64,000 nucleotides of DNA, taken from assembly GCF_019649055.1 (NCBI RefSeq), contig NW_026570301.1, forward strand, positions 1 through 64,000, in the 5' to 3' direction. The notes beneath the pieces were generated by a model. It was not told the origin of the DNA, did no database searches, and worked only from the letters and a program-made list of their open reading frames with translations. This document shows, piece by piece, positions 32,941 to 45,402 of this stretch (positions are counted from its first letter, which is position 1; each line of letters begins with the position of its first letter). This DNA is from Paramacrobiotus metropolitanus (lineage: Eukaryota; Tardigrada; Eutardigrada; Parachela; Macrobiotidae). The translations under genes were made by a program, and so were the position numbers.

Positions 32941-34638
32941 TCAGGATGTTGTTCTGCGAGTGCGACGCAAGCTGAAAATATACACCATAGGATCGAAAAG
33001 CGACTGGGTTGCATAAAGAGAAGCACAAATTTCAAGAATATTATTCGCAGGTTTCGCACTAAAATGCCAGAAAAAGACGCATGTCTGTATGGGCAACCAG
33101 CACACGATAACGCTAACGCATGTCAATGTCAGCACAAGGTAGGGCTTCACTCTGTCTTTAGCTGCATGGTTTATTTCGACTTGAGGCCGACGGAGGAAAG
33201 AAGCGCATTTGGTGGTCGGATCATGGATTGGGATTGCCGCAACCGCTCGCGGCTTTCTGGCTTTCTTGTTATACCATCGCTTGCTCGTCAGAATTAAATA
33301 GATCGCAACAATGCTTATTAATGGGATGTGGCGATAGATGATGTTTTCTGCGCGATTCCACTCCAACATGCTGCCTGTGTACAGAGAGCAAGGTTACTCA
33401 GGCGCATTTACCAAAGTATCGCCTTTTGCATTATCTGTCTGTGGCGAGCGTTTCATTAGGTCGATGTGATTATGCGCGTACTGCGAAGTGAAACAGTTAT
33501 TATATACCATAATTTGTATCTTCCAGAAGCATAACATTCAAGAGCATCGACGCTATGGGATTAGCAAGTAAGCATAGTTTAGCAACAGGTGTACAATATA
33601 CTACTGACACAAATTTCACACCATACGAGTGTTGCGGAAACCAGCGCCTGGCTCATTCGAAATTCAGCATATTCCAAATGAGTTCTAGCCCACTGCAGAC
33701 GATATGTGATGCGCACTGGCTTCACCGACATGCGGACAACGATATCACCCAAAAGCAGAGATCATTGTGCATTGTCTGTTGTCTAGCAGAAATTCCAAAT
33801 GACTTAAACATCCCCAATATTCACCTTAAACAGCCACGAGGGTGGTATCGAAACGTTTTGATCTTTTTCCACACATTTTGATATGTAACGCGCATGGTTA
33901 TATCAAAATTCACGAAATGCGAGCGGAAGGAATTAGCGAACACAGCTTGTGCGATAACATTAAGGTAGTGGCAACTAATTTTTGAACCGCGGATCGACTG
34001 GCCGATTTGGACTTTTTTGTCTTACATTTTAGTGCAAACTGCGCCACAGTGCTTAAGATAAACCAATACGAACCATAGAATAGTCTGCAGTGAGGATTTG
34101 CTTCAGGCTTGTAATAATTGACCACTTCAACGATAAATCCTGCCAGGCCCAACGTGTGCGGCCAACAGAAGGCTCCAAAGCACATCCAAGCCGCGACGAC
34201 CTTATTGTGCCGGTCGCGATACGGTACTGGATATTGAATAGCCCACCAGCGGTTTATCGCAATCAGAACGTGCAGTGAAACGGGTACAGCATTAAATACT
34301 TTAGTGATATACAAACTGAATACGCATAGGGGACTTCCCAGTGTCCAGTTCCCCTTCCAGTCCCGAAGAATGGAGAGTGGCCAGGTGGTGAATAGAAACA
34401 CTAAATTGGAAATATACAAGGCTAACAAGTACAGAGTAAAAGGAGAAATGTGCTTGGGACGGATGATGTGGTAGATGATGACACCAGCGTTCAGCCCGAC
34501 AGATGCAGCAGTTAATATCATCTTGACCCAGTTGACTGCGGCTGACTGAACAGCGCTTTCGGGCTGACGATTGTAAAAGGGCATGGATACATTACTCGTA
34601 GAGTTCGCACCAATATTAAAGAATTCCATCTTTTTCAT
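32941..34638 (-). CDS. orphan class A GPCR, intact member of an inverted pair
   Basis: Exon 1 is 34638-34026 and exon 2 is 33374-32941. The donor is GTAAGAC, the acceptor CACAG, and the intron phase is 1 on both sides; together they give 348 codons. The N-terminal tail has several NxS/T glycosylation sites. TM1 is around residue 40, TM2 has LLALYISNLVFL (Asn where the conserved Asp 2.50 is usual), and TM3 ends in LIAINRWWAI (NRW in place of DRY). The second extracellular loop has NPHCRL. Exon 2 completes TM5 and carries TM6 with VCWLPIQTC and TM7 with LFDPMVYI (DPxxY). An alternative start three codons on (34629) corresponds to the start of the paralogue. The ligand is unknown. The 5' flank to about 35040 is also shared with the paralogue. 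Confidence 0.8.
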
Positions 34639-34639
34639 A

Positions 34640-36876
34640 TTCTTCGTTGATATGCCATAAGCACGAGTTCTTGAAACTTTTTTCGGCAGCAGCTAATAAC
34701 AGCCGGCGACGATATTGCACCCCAGAGTCTGGTATACGGAAATCGTCGCACACGTTGCAGCACGTTTTAAGCAACGTGTGTGCTGTCCGATCGGGGATAG
34801 GTAGCGGTAGGATGCAGGAGTGATACAATTTCATCGCGCGCCTACAGTACAAGTGGTTAGGCTTTAGCAGGACTGATGTATATCGTGAATCATCAAGATA
34901 ATCGTGCTTAAGTGGAAAATGTGTTATTATCAAGAAATTTTGTTGGGAAAAATTAAGAATGCACTGGTATTGAGTAAAAATGAGCAACAGGAACGGCTCT
35001 TTCCCGCCTATTGTGTTTATGGACAAGGTCGCTCTATCAAGCACTGGCTAAAATGACGCTTTTGCATGCGTTTACCCGTGGAAGAATATGCCGTTTCTGG
35101 TAAGTAATCTTAAGCGGAAAAATTCCTGTTGATAGTCTTGTTCTCACGGCTTCCTGCTTGACGGGCTTCTTGTCTTCTTTAAGCTTGTAGCGCTGATACA
35201 GATGTCGGATTTCTTCTGATTTGTCGTACCTGGATGCCGTGACACATCCTATCTGCGCTTTCAAATTAATTTTACTAGCCAACAAGCGCAAACCATATTA
35301 ATATGTTTCCATTTCTTATGTCTTCGTGGAAAGTGCCGGTGGGTTAATTATTCAGTACAGCGAACAGGGATTGTCCTCAATGTCAACAGAGTAATCCAGA
35401 TTAAAAAGGCCAAGACAGTATTCTGTCATGGATCTATTGGCTGACGGCAACGGTTAATTAAACCCGTTAGCAGGTCGACAGCAGCTCGAGCTCGTTAAAA
35501 TGTTCATAAGCCCAACCGAATACCAGGCGAGATAACCGAGGTTCATTCCTATGATCTAGCATTTTGCCGGATTGCAGCGGATTTTTTAATAGGGTACTTC
35601 TCACACAGTAGTTGAATTTTGAAAATCGCAGGAAACTTTGTTTCTGCATGCTTACTTCCAGAGGCGTCTATTTGGAAATTTGGAAACTAGAAATTCAATT
35701 TGGACGAGAATTTCGGAAATTTAAAATTAGGAAAACTTTATGAACATAATGCTGATTTATGTTCGCTCAACCCTTGTGCCCATTTTAAACCGCCATGTGT
35801 TGGAAACCGGATTTGCGCACGTGTTAAACGGTTTTTAGGTCAACGTATACCAATCATTCAACTATGAAAGAAAGAAATCGCTCTATAACTTAGATGTTCT
35901 AGACTGCGCGTGCCACAGAGAAGGTAAAAATGTCAAAGGTCAAAAGAGCCGCATCAGCCTCTTTGCCGTAATCCGGCAGGAAGGTTAATGCAGCGTAAAC
36001 TTCTCTACTACAAAACCGCATCAGCGTTTCTATCGGCGGCAACTTTGTTGCATCCACTTCTATGTCACACGGCGGGCGGCATCCACTGATAAAGCAATCT
36101 CGTTGTCGTTGTAATACAGCACTACAATGACAACTGCAGCCATTCAGTGCGATTTTTCATTTTTGTTATCGCTGCACCAATTGCAGTATTCGTAGACATG
36201 TAATATTTGTGGAGTGGTTGCAGGCGGGCTTAGGTATTACCTACCACAAGAAAAAACTTTGGCGTGACGTGCATTTTTTGCTTTTAATTTTGCTTTTTGG
36301 TACCACTTTGTAGAGGCGGCTGGATTTTGGTGCGCAGCAGATCGAGACCTTAGAAAATGCAAAATTATTAACTAATTTTAATTTGCATAGGCGGTCGGTG
36401 AAATTTCCACTAAGAATACGAGATAATAGATAAAATGACATGATAGTTCGATACGAATACGAAATGGTAGCTCTCACGTTAACTTTATAAGAAAGGGTGG
36501 GGGTGAAAAATTCGAAAGTCATTTACTGTAATAAAAGTATCAAGCTGGTGGTTTATTAACGCTTGTTTCCATTTTTTTTTACTCGCATAACTAAAAATAA
36601 ATTTGTATAAACTAATCAGATTCTGTAATTGAGTATGGCATACTAAGCGATCTGCGGATTCATACGTATGGAAAACTCGATTCGCTTTTCTAGTCATACG
36701 TCGAAAACGTATGCATTCTCGATGTCTACGTTTTCCATCCAACAAAATTAGATTTTCACACAAAAACGGGTTTTTTTGGTTGGTCAGATATCACTTAAAT
36801 TAATACAATAACAAGCGAATATTTAGTGCATTTTCTGGTTGGGTCGTAAATTACAAACTCTGTATCGAGAACTTAC
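34640..36876. other. flank of the orphan GPCR; no other gene
   Basis: 34640-35040 is homologous to 51540-52140 in front of the paralogous gene. Weak foldback-arm similarity occurs at about 35790-35880. Otherwise nothing was recognised. Confidence 0.45.
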
Positions 36877-37243
36877 TGTAGCTAGAAGGACTGGCCCACT
36901 GGGAACGGACTGCGCAACGGTCGACTAGGTCATCACTGTCGCATACAGAAAGCAATGCTATGCTAATGCTTACCATAGTCCCACAGACTTTCTTGCCGCT
37001 TTTAAGAGATATTCTGACGTTTCTTTCTCATGAAATACTTTCTAAGATTTTAATAGATCATTTTGAATACAGAAATCCTAATTTGGAGGGGTAAAATTAG
37101 AAAATAAAAGAAACCTGCTAAGAAAGCTGACAAAAACCGTGAAAAATCCGCATCTGTCACCATGGCAGCCGCCCTCCCGTGTATGCGAGAGTGATGACGT
37201 CAAACGGTTGGTTACCAGTCCTCCTCACACTATAGTAAGTACT
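36877..37243. repeat. dispersed repeat R1, copy 2
   Basis: Same family and orientation as 6690-7049. The sequences part ways after ATAGTAAGTACTTG, which marks the right end of the unit. Confidence 0.75.
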
Positions 37244-37444
37244 TGTCTTTATCTATGCAAATCTTTTTCTCAAAGGGCGCAAGAATGATGATGAGGAAGC
37301 AGAGACTCACACAACCTTTAACTCAGTTTATCTTAACATAATTATTTAAGTACAGTTATATTATATAAGTAGCTTTTTGCATAAACATAAATAGGTTCGA
37401 CAAGTAGCTTCTTGCAGACCGAGAGTACACAGTATTGTCCTTAC

Positions 37445-37558
37445 ACATTTTTTGCTTGAGCTGCTTGTGTTCGACGGCGCAAAATTCCTCCGCCGGCCAT
37501 AGTCACCAGCTTGTCGCTCTTCGGGTTTTGCTTCCATAACCTTGACATCGCCTTTCAT
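37445..37558 (-). other. possible first coding exon, unrecognised
   Basis: An ATG at 37558 opens a polar, Arg/Ser-rich frame (MKGDVKVMEAKPEERQAGD, then YGRRRNFAPSN) that reaches a donor-like GTAAGG about 114 bases later. No partner exon and no family were recognised. Confidence 0.25.
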
Positions 37559-37599
37559 AAAAATAACTTGTCAAATTGGAAATATTTTAACAATTTCTA

Positions 37600-38201
37600 C
37601 AAGCATTTTGCGGCGCTTCAAGCTTGGGTGGGCGGTGCAATGTGTAGCGTGTTTAATGCCAGCAAGCTGGTCTCTTTAACGCGATAACCACTGACGGAGA
37701 AGAGCTACCTTTAAACAAACTGGCATATCCCACAACAGTCCCCATATGTTCATACACGCAACGGCAAGCGACCGCTTGTGTAATCCACTCTACGCAGCCG
37801 GCATAACGTACATACTAAGAATGATTGTTCCTCCAGCTATTAGGTAGCATGCACATCATTTGCTTCCTGCGTACAGAGCTCTGTACGTACTGTATTCCTA
37901 GCCATACGATTTCCCTCAGACCGCAGTAAACTGGGTCTATTCATACGTTTGGCAAAGTACTGGCATTGGGGGGTGCAAAGTGTAGGCTGATGTGTTCCTG
38001 CCTAAGAAAAATTGCAGTAGCCGGTAAGGATATTCTGCGGGACTACTCCCTTTATACAGTCGTTGGAACAGACGTCGCCACGTCCTTCCGCTTTGTGCGG
38101 GTTTCCATTAATTTTTCGAGAGTAACCCGTTGTTCACCTAGGTATCTTTCTCAATGCGGCTGTTACATTGTTGATTGCGGTAGCCATAGGTCACGGATCT
38201 C
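37600..38201 (+). other. 5' flank of the GnRH/AKH-type receptor
   Basis: A donor-like GCCG/GTAAGG near 38020 could end an untranslated exon. No other feature was supported. Confidence 0.3.
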
Positions 38202-41200
38202 ATGGAAGAAGACGCTGCCTTTTATGCCCGTTTAAACTGCACGATAAACAGCTCGGCGGATGTGCTGGGGTTTGTGGACCAGAGTGATCCCGGCTATCTG
38301 ACCCGGAGATATAACCATATCAGCATTCTGCTCATTTTGGCCGGTTTCGGTGTGGTACTCAATGCCAGCATGATTGCGATCCTGCTGAAGAGTCCCATGT
38401 ACCGTCATTCGACATTGAGCGTACTGGTAGGTCAACAATCGTGTTTTATCTGGAGACTGGAGTAGTTCTGTAGCAACAAATTTCATGCCGTGGAATAATT
38501 ATCCAGCTCTGTTCCGGTAGTTACGCTACATGGTTTAAATTAAACTTCCATAATTATGATAGATAAAACTAAGATAAAATTTGCGCAAGCCATCTGCGCT
38601 CCCTTCATGAATCCTGCAAATTTTCGGGAAAAAGAATAGCGCGTGAAATTTACGACCAAAGGAGAATATGCACCGGTTCGCAGGTTTCGTGCTTTTTCCT
38701 ATTGGCTACTGCTACTCACACTGACCAAAGCTTATAGAATATACAAAACCTGGAAGCAGGCATATAACACGGTGACGTCCTCGATCCAAATCCGCTGATT
38801 TGAAGGGAGCTCAGACCAGCCTCCTTAACAGTTGGCTAAAATTAATTCGAAAGTACTTCCTCGTGCCAAATAGGGAGATCCGCTTGCAGTACGAGGTGTA
38901 CAAAACAATGTGGCGAAACGCATGTACCTTTTGAAAAAAATCTCAACCAAACCAGGAAGGTAATACAGATGTTGTGGAAATGCCCTATTCATCCCACTAA
39001 TCGCGCTTTATTGTTTTTATGAATTCAGGTCATGTGCGTTCACATTTTAATGAATAGAAATTCGCTATGAAAATTCTCTAAAATTCATGGTTTGGAAAGG
39101 CGTACGTGATAAGTGCATAGAAAACTGGATAACCTTAACTTTTAGGTGTCCGCCGTGCAACAGACCTCCGCATTTTGAACGGCTAAAATAATACGATTTT
39201 TTAAACGACCGTTTTTGCCGTTTCTCCGTAGACTTTGGTGCTAACTCAGCAGAGCTCCGCTTTGCTGACCAGATCAGCTTCAAGGTTTATTACGTTCTAT
39301 TGGCTTTGTACTGTCCCTGTTTTTGAAACTGCCGAAGAGGCGCGTAGGGTTGTTTCAAAATATAAAGCCAAAGCCGCATTTGCGATTTTCCTTATGCAAG
39401 TCCGTAGACTCTGTACTCTTGTGGAAAAACTGATTTTTACTGCATAGTGCAGTTTAAATTTTACTGAACACGGTCCAAGTGTGCTGAACGTTAAAAAGTT
39501 AGAAAATCAGATAATTTCGACGCCTGCAGCAATTACAAGTTCACAACCGCCCGATGTGCAAATTTTTCAAAACTTTCGTCCTTTTCCTTTTGGTTTTCGT
39601 TTCAAAAAACGGCTTGTCTTGCAGTACTTCAAAATAAGGAATTAGCAATCAAGCGCAAGAAACGGTTTTGCAAAATGTGCTCAGTGCTGTTTGGAAGGAA
39701 ACGGAGGTGCCATCAACCAGTTTGCGTTAACGATGCTAAGAAAAACGACACAACATCAATCGAAAGTGAAATACGGCTACTTCTAGTGTTAATGAGTGTA
39801 CATACTTAAACGGCGCATGTCACGAGAGAATAATAATGGGCTTGCCAGAATGCATTCAGTTTAACTGTTATTATCAATCAGGTATTTGCATCATGCGTGC
39901 ATGCTGTAGTTAACGATATCGCTAAATTGCATGACAGCAATAAACAAGTATCTTCAAGAAGTTTTTCAAATATTTCCGTGATTTCTTCAAATGTTTAATT
40001 TTACAGCTTCTAATTAGTATTTACCAGTGCGGGCTCGCCTAACATTTGCAATTACCGACAAGCAACAAAATTGGTAAAACGCCTGTTAAAATTCAGCTGA
40101 TTTTTCAGCTGATGCAGTTGTTTGCGGCTAATTTGCTGGTGTCGGTGTTCTGTCTACTGGCCGACGGGATCTGGAACATCACCGTGCAATGGTTGGGCGG
40201 AGATTTTCTCTGCAGAATCATCAAGTTTTGCCAGATGTTCAGGTGCGTTTTACAACTATCACACCACTAAACCTTACGTTTTCCCAGACCGGACCTTCAG
40301 TGGGCAACATAGTGGTGTGTTGATGTCTGACTTCCGTGTCGTGCGTACAAATAGCATGTCTGGTGCAGTGGCAGGATCCAGATGCAATGATCAGGCGCGC
40401 CATGAGCAGAGTAATTGACTCCCCGATGGTCCGCTACAGCTCAGTTGGAAAACACGCGTGCCTTTTAGCGGCACGGCGGGAATTTGTTGTTAGTGTACAC
40501 GATACAATGAAGGTCGACTAGGGGCTAAGCGTGCCATGGATCGCGCTGGTCTCCGCTGTCAGCGATGGCAATTCTAATTGGTCAGGCAAACACTCCGCAT
40601 GTTGCCGGCACGTTCAGTGCCGCATTCATCATTTTAGCTCGCTTCTCACTTTAATTTTATGCTCTCAATGAAAATCGATATCGTAACCAGGCATTGCTGA
40701 TAAATTGAAAATCTCCTTAGCAGGGACGCAGAGCACTAAGAAAATTAATTAATTATTTATATAAGCTAATTTGATTACCACCAAGATGTTCAGGAAGTCG
40801 CCGTCCGCATTATTAAATCATTAAAACACACACGATTTCCTTAGCAAACCCATTTCTTTTGTCAAACTTATTAACCACTACACGCACCGTGCGCTCTGCT
40901 GCAAACGCCACCGGAAAACCGGTTTAGAGCAAAGCGGAATAGCGGCGCAGCACATCCCTTGCGGTTTAAACGTTTACGCAGACGCACACGTCAGTTGTTA
41001 TCTCGTCCAGTATTGTTGTGTTTTCTATATTTAACTCGCATGTCATGTGCTGTAGCACACTGATTTTTAATAATGATATTTCAGTTTATACGCCACCAAC
41101 TTGATTCTCACCGGAATGAGCATTGAGACTTGCATTACCGTGACCTTTCCGCTAACTAAATCCAGTAAGGTGGAGAGTCAATCCCGGGTGAAAATCATCG

Positions 41201-44200
41201 GCGGATCTGCATGGATCGTGTCGGCACTGTGCAGTGTACCTCAGGTAGGATTAATGGTTGCCACAATATCGGCAACCATTAATTATTGGTTGCCACAATA
41301 TCTGCCGGTTCGGTCATGCAGTGCCCGCCAAAAGCGAGTGCACTTTCCTAATTATTAATTTCCACAGCATCTACAGCATCATGAGCCCGGTGCGGGCGGC
41401 ATCACTGATGAACTGAGGTTTAGTTTGGTCAAGTTCACAACGGTTGCGGCCGCAATCGGTATTATTATACGCAAAAAAGCACCTTCTACCCGAATTCCCT
41501 AAAGGTTAAACACGAAAAAGGATACTAGTCCACACATGTACACGTTAATAATAAATGGTTTGATACCTGAGCAAGTTATTTTAGAATCAGTTGCGCGTAA
41601 CCACATTAGAAAACATGACTGAATAAAATGTTTGAAAAGGTACTACAAGTATACCTCCAAGTATTTTAAAAACTGCTGCTAAAAAATGTCGGCTGTCGTT
41701 GGTCTAAGTAAACGCGCCATAGGGAAACAAATCACCTGGGGTTGCCACTGGTACGAATGTACTCCTAAAATCATAAAGCGCTTCTAATGCGAAATTATGG
41801 GAATACAAAACAAATGAGAAGTCATAGAAGAAATTTTAAAAAATGACTAACTTCTGATTACGTGAATGTGACCTGATGCAGCATTATTTATAGAAGTAGC
41901 AATAGTTTTGAAAAGGTTGCAGAACAACACGAAGTATTTCGTGTTTTCACGAAGCGATTTTTCAATACACACGCAAATAAATATTTGGAAGCAACATTTT
42001 GAATAACGCGCAGTTTATGTCTAATTTTAAACATATACGGAAAAATGGCCTCTTTTTGGGAATAATCAGTTTGTTGCATGAGCATACTCCATTATTAGGG
42101 TTTCATGGGAAATAATGAGGAAAACATCATTCACTTAGCCAAGCATCTTTTCAGGCGGTGATTTTCCATACGGAGCGCGCCCCAATTTGCGCCAGATTCC
42201 ATCAGTGTGTTACGCACGGCTTCTACTCGAGCACCGACCAAGAGCTCGCCTACACCATGGCCACCCTCATCATCATGTGCTTGCTTCCGTTGTGCATTGT
42301 TATTATCTGCTATTTGGTGATTTCCGTGGTCATTACACAGGAATCACGGATTGCGGTCGGAAGTCCTAGTACGCGTCAGTTATAACAAAAAGCCGTCCGA
42401 TACCATAATATTGTTCCGGTTGCGATTCCGCGATGCTTTGATTAATGTTGCTTAAGGACCATTAAATTTAATTACTATCGTGCCATTGAAATTTGAAAAT
42501 ATGTTGCACGTGTTCGTAGTTAATGCTATAGTTAATTCAACATAATTATACTCATTATCAATGAAACAAATTATAACTAATATGTATTATTACTATAACA
42601 TTAACTGATAATATAGGTTTAATGTAATTACTGCAGCGGAACACATCTGGTTATCTAATGCTATGACTGGGCACACCCCCACATTTCACCGGATTTGATT
42701 ACAGTTAATTAAGCATGTACACGTAGTATACTTTAACGGGTGGGGGGGGGGCGGAGTTCCAACGGATGAATTGAACCGTTTCATTTCGTCAGTTCGAGCC
42801 TCCAGTTGCTCTAGTAAGGGCGATCCCATCAGTCAGTCTAAGTATAACACTTGCTTCTTGCATGGAGCACTGTAGGTAGTTTGTTATCCTTGCACGACAT
42901 TCGGATTACGCTTATCCAGATTCCCATATTTTGTGTTCTGCCTTTCGCGGGATGATAACCATTAATCACCATCCATGATCACTATCTCAGTGTGCAGGTG
43001 GACTCACAACGTTAGGGAAAAGCAAAAAAAGCACCACTAAAAACTAAGAAACAAAAAAATAAGAACAACAACTAAGTGATCAACATTCTATCAGGCAGCA
43101 TGATTATATGTAGTCAATAGTGCTGTATAAACTATATTAATCAGTGATCTGTCGACTAAAGAGTCTCAGCTGACCTACAAGTGAAGTATCGGTCAACGAA
43201 ATAGCGTTGACCGGATGTCGTTCCATGAATCTGTGGAACACCAAAAGCCGGGCAGCGAAACGGACCTCCCATAACTGACATGCTACCACTTCAAATAAAA
43301 CTTTACTAACCAATCTTCAAAAGTAGCTGAAGCGTTTCTGTTAGAGTTCCTAACATATTACCTCGCCAATTATTTATGTGCAATATTACGAGTATGTAAT
43401 ATTGGTGTTATTACCAAATTTTTATTGAAAATGCTTTTATTCAACTCCTTTTTCTTGTTCAGATCCTGCCGTTAATTCGCGAACGTGCCCGTGTCAGTGT
43501 CACCTAGAAGAAACCAGCACTTTCATGCCTAATGTGCAGAATACCGCGATGCTCTGTCCGGGCAGAACGAGTCAGGGAAAACGGATATACCGGAAAACCC
43601 GACAGATATCCTTGTGGATGACTTTCATTACGGCTGCCAGCTTTGTTATGTGCTGGGGTGAGTTTGAGCAGTACGTATAACAATCGGAAAGTATGTAAAT
43701 GTATACTCCTCTAGTTTTCTCTTCACACGTTAGGGAAAATCTTGTTTTCCCCGCACAGCTGCCGTTGAGTCGCTTACACGCTTCAAGCTGATCGAGTACA
43801 GTTTAAAACCTGCACTGCGGCAGCACGTTTTCTCACCGCCCTCTCGTTCAGTTGCATAACCGGATATTACATAACCGGATATTACGGGTTGCCACAAACC
43901 GGTTCTAAATTGCAGTCAGCTTTAAGCGAGTAAGCGACTAAGCGGCAGCTGTGCAGGGGAAAACAAGATTTTCTTTAATGTGTGAAGGGAAAACTAGAGG
44001 CCCTCTGCGAAGTACAATTTCTCTAAAAATACAACACGCTTGCGGTGTAATGACCAAATTAAACTTCCGTTTTGGTTGATTCCAACATAGATCGCGCTCT
44101 CGTAGTATTCCACGAGATTATAATTTAGTCGTTTAAAATCAAGTGATCAACACGTTCTGACTGTGGCCTCGTGCGTTGTAGTGCCGTACTATGTGGGAAT

Positions 44201-44685
44201 GTTTGGGTATTTGTTCCACTGGAGTATTTCCACTGAGACAATGACTATCATATTCTGTCTGGGTAAGCACCGCTTCTTTGCAAGCGAAAAACATTGAAGA
44301 TAAAAAAACAAAAAAATCCTTGAAAGATACGTAATATTATGATAGAGCCAGAAAATGAAATAAATTAGATAAATATAGCATAAGCAACAAAGAACAAGGT
44401 GTCGGTGTTTTCTTATGAATGTTTATGTGTTTGGTTACAGTACTTTCAAATCAAAGAAAACCAACATATAAATTAATAAACAGATAAGAAATTGCAGTGG
44501 CCTGACACAACTTTGTTTTAATCAACACAGGAATGAGTTTTTCGGTGGTCAATCCCATTATTTTTGGTGGATTTTTATTGACCCGTCACGCCATCTGGAA
44601 CAATCAACAAAGGCATTACACAGCTGGACGACCTTCTGCTTACTCCTCCATTTTTTCAACAGTGCATGCACCGCACTTTGCTTAA
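38202..44685 (+). CDS. GnRH/AKH/corazonin-superfamily receptor, seven exons
   Basis: Exons: 38202-38426, 40109-40242, 41085-41244, 42155-42368, 43463-43657, 44182-44262 and 44531-44685. Phases agree at every join and give 387 codons. The N-terminal tail has NCT and NSS glycosylation sites. After TM2, exon 2 has IWNITVQWLGGDFLCRII, the hallmark first extracellular loop of GnRH and AKH receptors. Exons 2-3 join as QMFSLYATNLILTG. Exon 4 gives VIFHTERAP...FHQCVTHGFYS, the second extracellular loop with its Cys. Exons 5-6 join as FVMCWVPYYVGMF at TM6, and exon 7 has SVVNPIIFGGF at TM7. Two odd points: the DRY box at the end of TM3 reads ETC, and TM2 has Asn for Asp 2.50. These may change signalling. 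The donor of exon 4 (GTACGC) is the weakest splice site. The exact ligand class cannot be told from sequence alone. Confidence 0.85.
41245..41310. repeat. short inverted and direct repeats at the start of intron 3
   Basis: TTAATGGTTGCC and GGCAACCATTAA flank ACAATATC, and GGTTGCCACAATATC then occurs again. It could form a small hairpin next to the donor of exon 3. Confidence 0.6.
43708..44000. repeat. foldback MITE in intron 5 of the GnRH/AKH-type receptor
   Basis: The left arm, starting CCTCTAGTTTTC, and the right arm, ending AAAACTAGAGG, pair over about 85 bp. The arms include CTTGTTTTCCCC...CACAGCTGCCG against CGGCAGCTGTG...GGGGAAAACAAG. The core has ATAACCGGATATTAC twice in tandem (about 43857-43888). 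No coding capacity. Confidence 0.75.
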
Positions 44686-44886
44686 GCATTTTGTTGTTTG
44701 CACTTGTCGGGTTCTGTTGCATCTTCGCGCAAAGCGCTTATTTAAACAGATAATTATCGGTTTTATTGGCAGTACGAGTAAAATTAATGGGTGCGACAGG
44801 AACCTTTGGTTTTTGACGGTTCTGTTAAGATACGGAATTGGTGCTGCAGGAAGCCTATGATTGTTTAAATGAGTTTACTCTGTAGC

Positions 44887-45395
44887 CAGACTTGGGCCGC
44901 CAACGAAATCTCCGCTTTCGGCCCGCCCCGCTCTTGCTAAAAATTTTCCGCCCCGCTCGGGCCCGCCTTAACAAAAAAATTTCCCACTTCCGCCCGCCAT
45001 ATCTTAATTTCCCGCCACCCGCCCGCCAAAAATATGAAAAATTTTTTCAGTGTTTTTCATTTTTTATTTTGTTTTCGTTTGTTCTTCTTCAGAAATGTCT
45101 GCTCAAAGACCAATTTTCGCGCGAAGCGCGAAGTCAACAACCAGTTTCGCCGCAAAACCGTTAGAAATTCTATAAAAAACGAGTAGAATATTTCAGTAAA
45201 TGATCTTAAATTTTATTTTATGCTTGATCTCCGCCCGTCTTTAAAATAATCCCGCTCCCGCCCGCTCACACTTTTTCCTCCCCGCCCCGTCCCTCCAAAC
45301 TCAAAACTTCCGCCCGCTCCCGCCCTCCAAAAAAGCGGGGAGGGGCGGGAATGGCGGAAAATTTTCCCGCTCCGCAAAAAGGCGGCCCAAGTCTG
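44887..45395. mobile_element. hAT-like MITE with G/C-rich interior
   Basis: The ends are CAGACTTGGGCCGCC (44887-44901) and the exact complement GGCGGCCCAAGTCTG (45381-45395). CTCTGTA stands just outside both ends (44878-44884 and 45396-45402), consistent with an 8-bp target duplication that lost or gained one base. The interior is full of CCCGCC-type runs. No transposase. Confidence 0.7.
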
Positions 45396-45402
45396 CTCTG
45401 TA

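Noticed and set aside
33555-33881. Plus-strand 108-codon frame
   Set aside because: It lies opposite the intron of the minus-strand GPCR and has no domain or ATG-based support beyond length.
42780-42830. tRNA-like B-box (GTTCGAGCC)
   Set aside because: No A-box at the right distance and no cloverleaf could be drawn.
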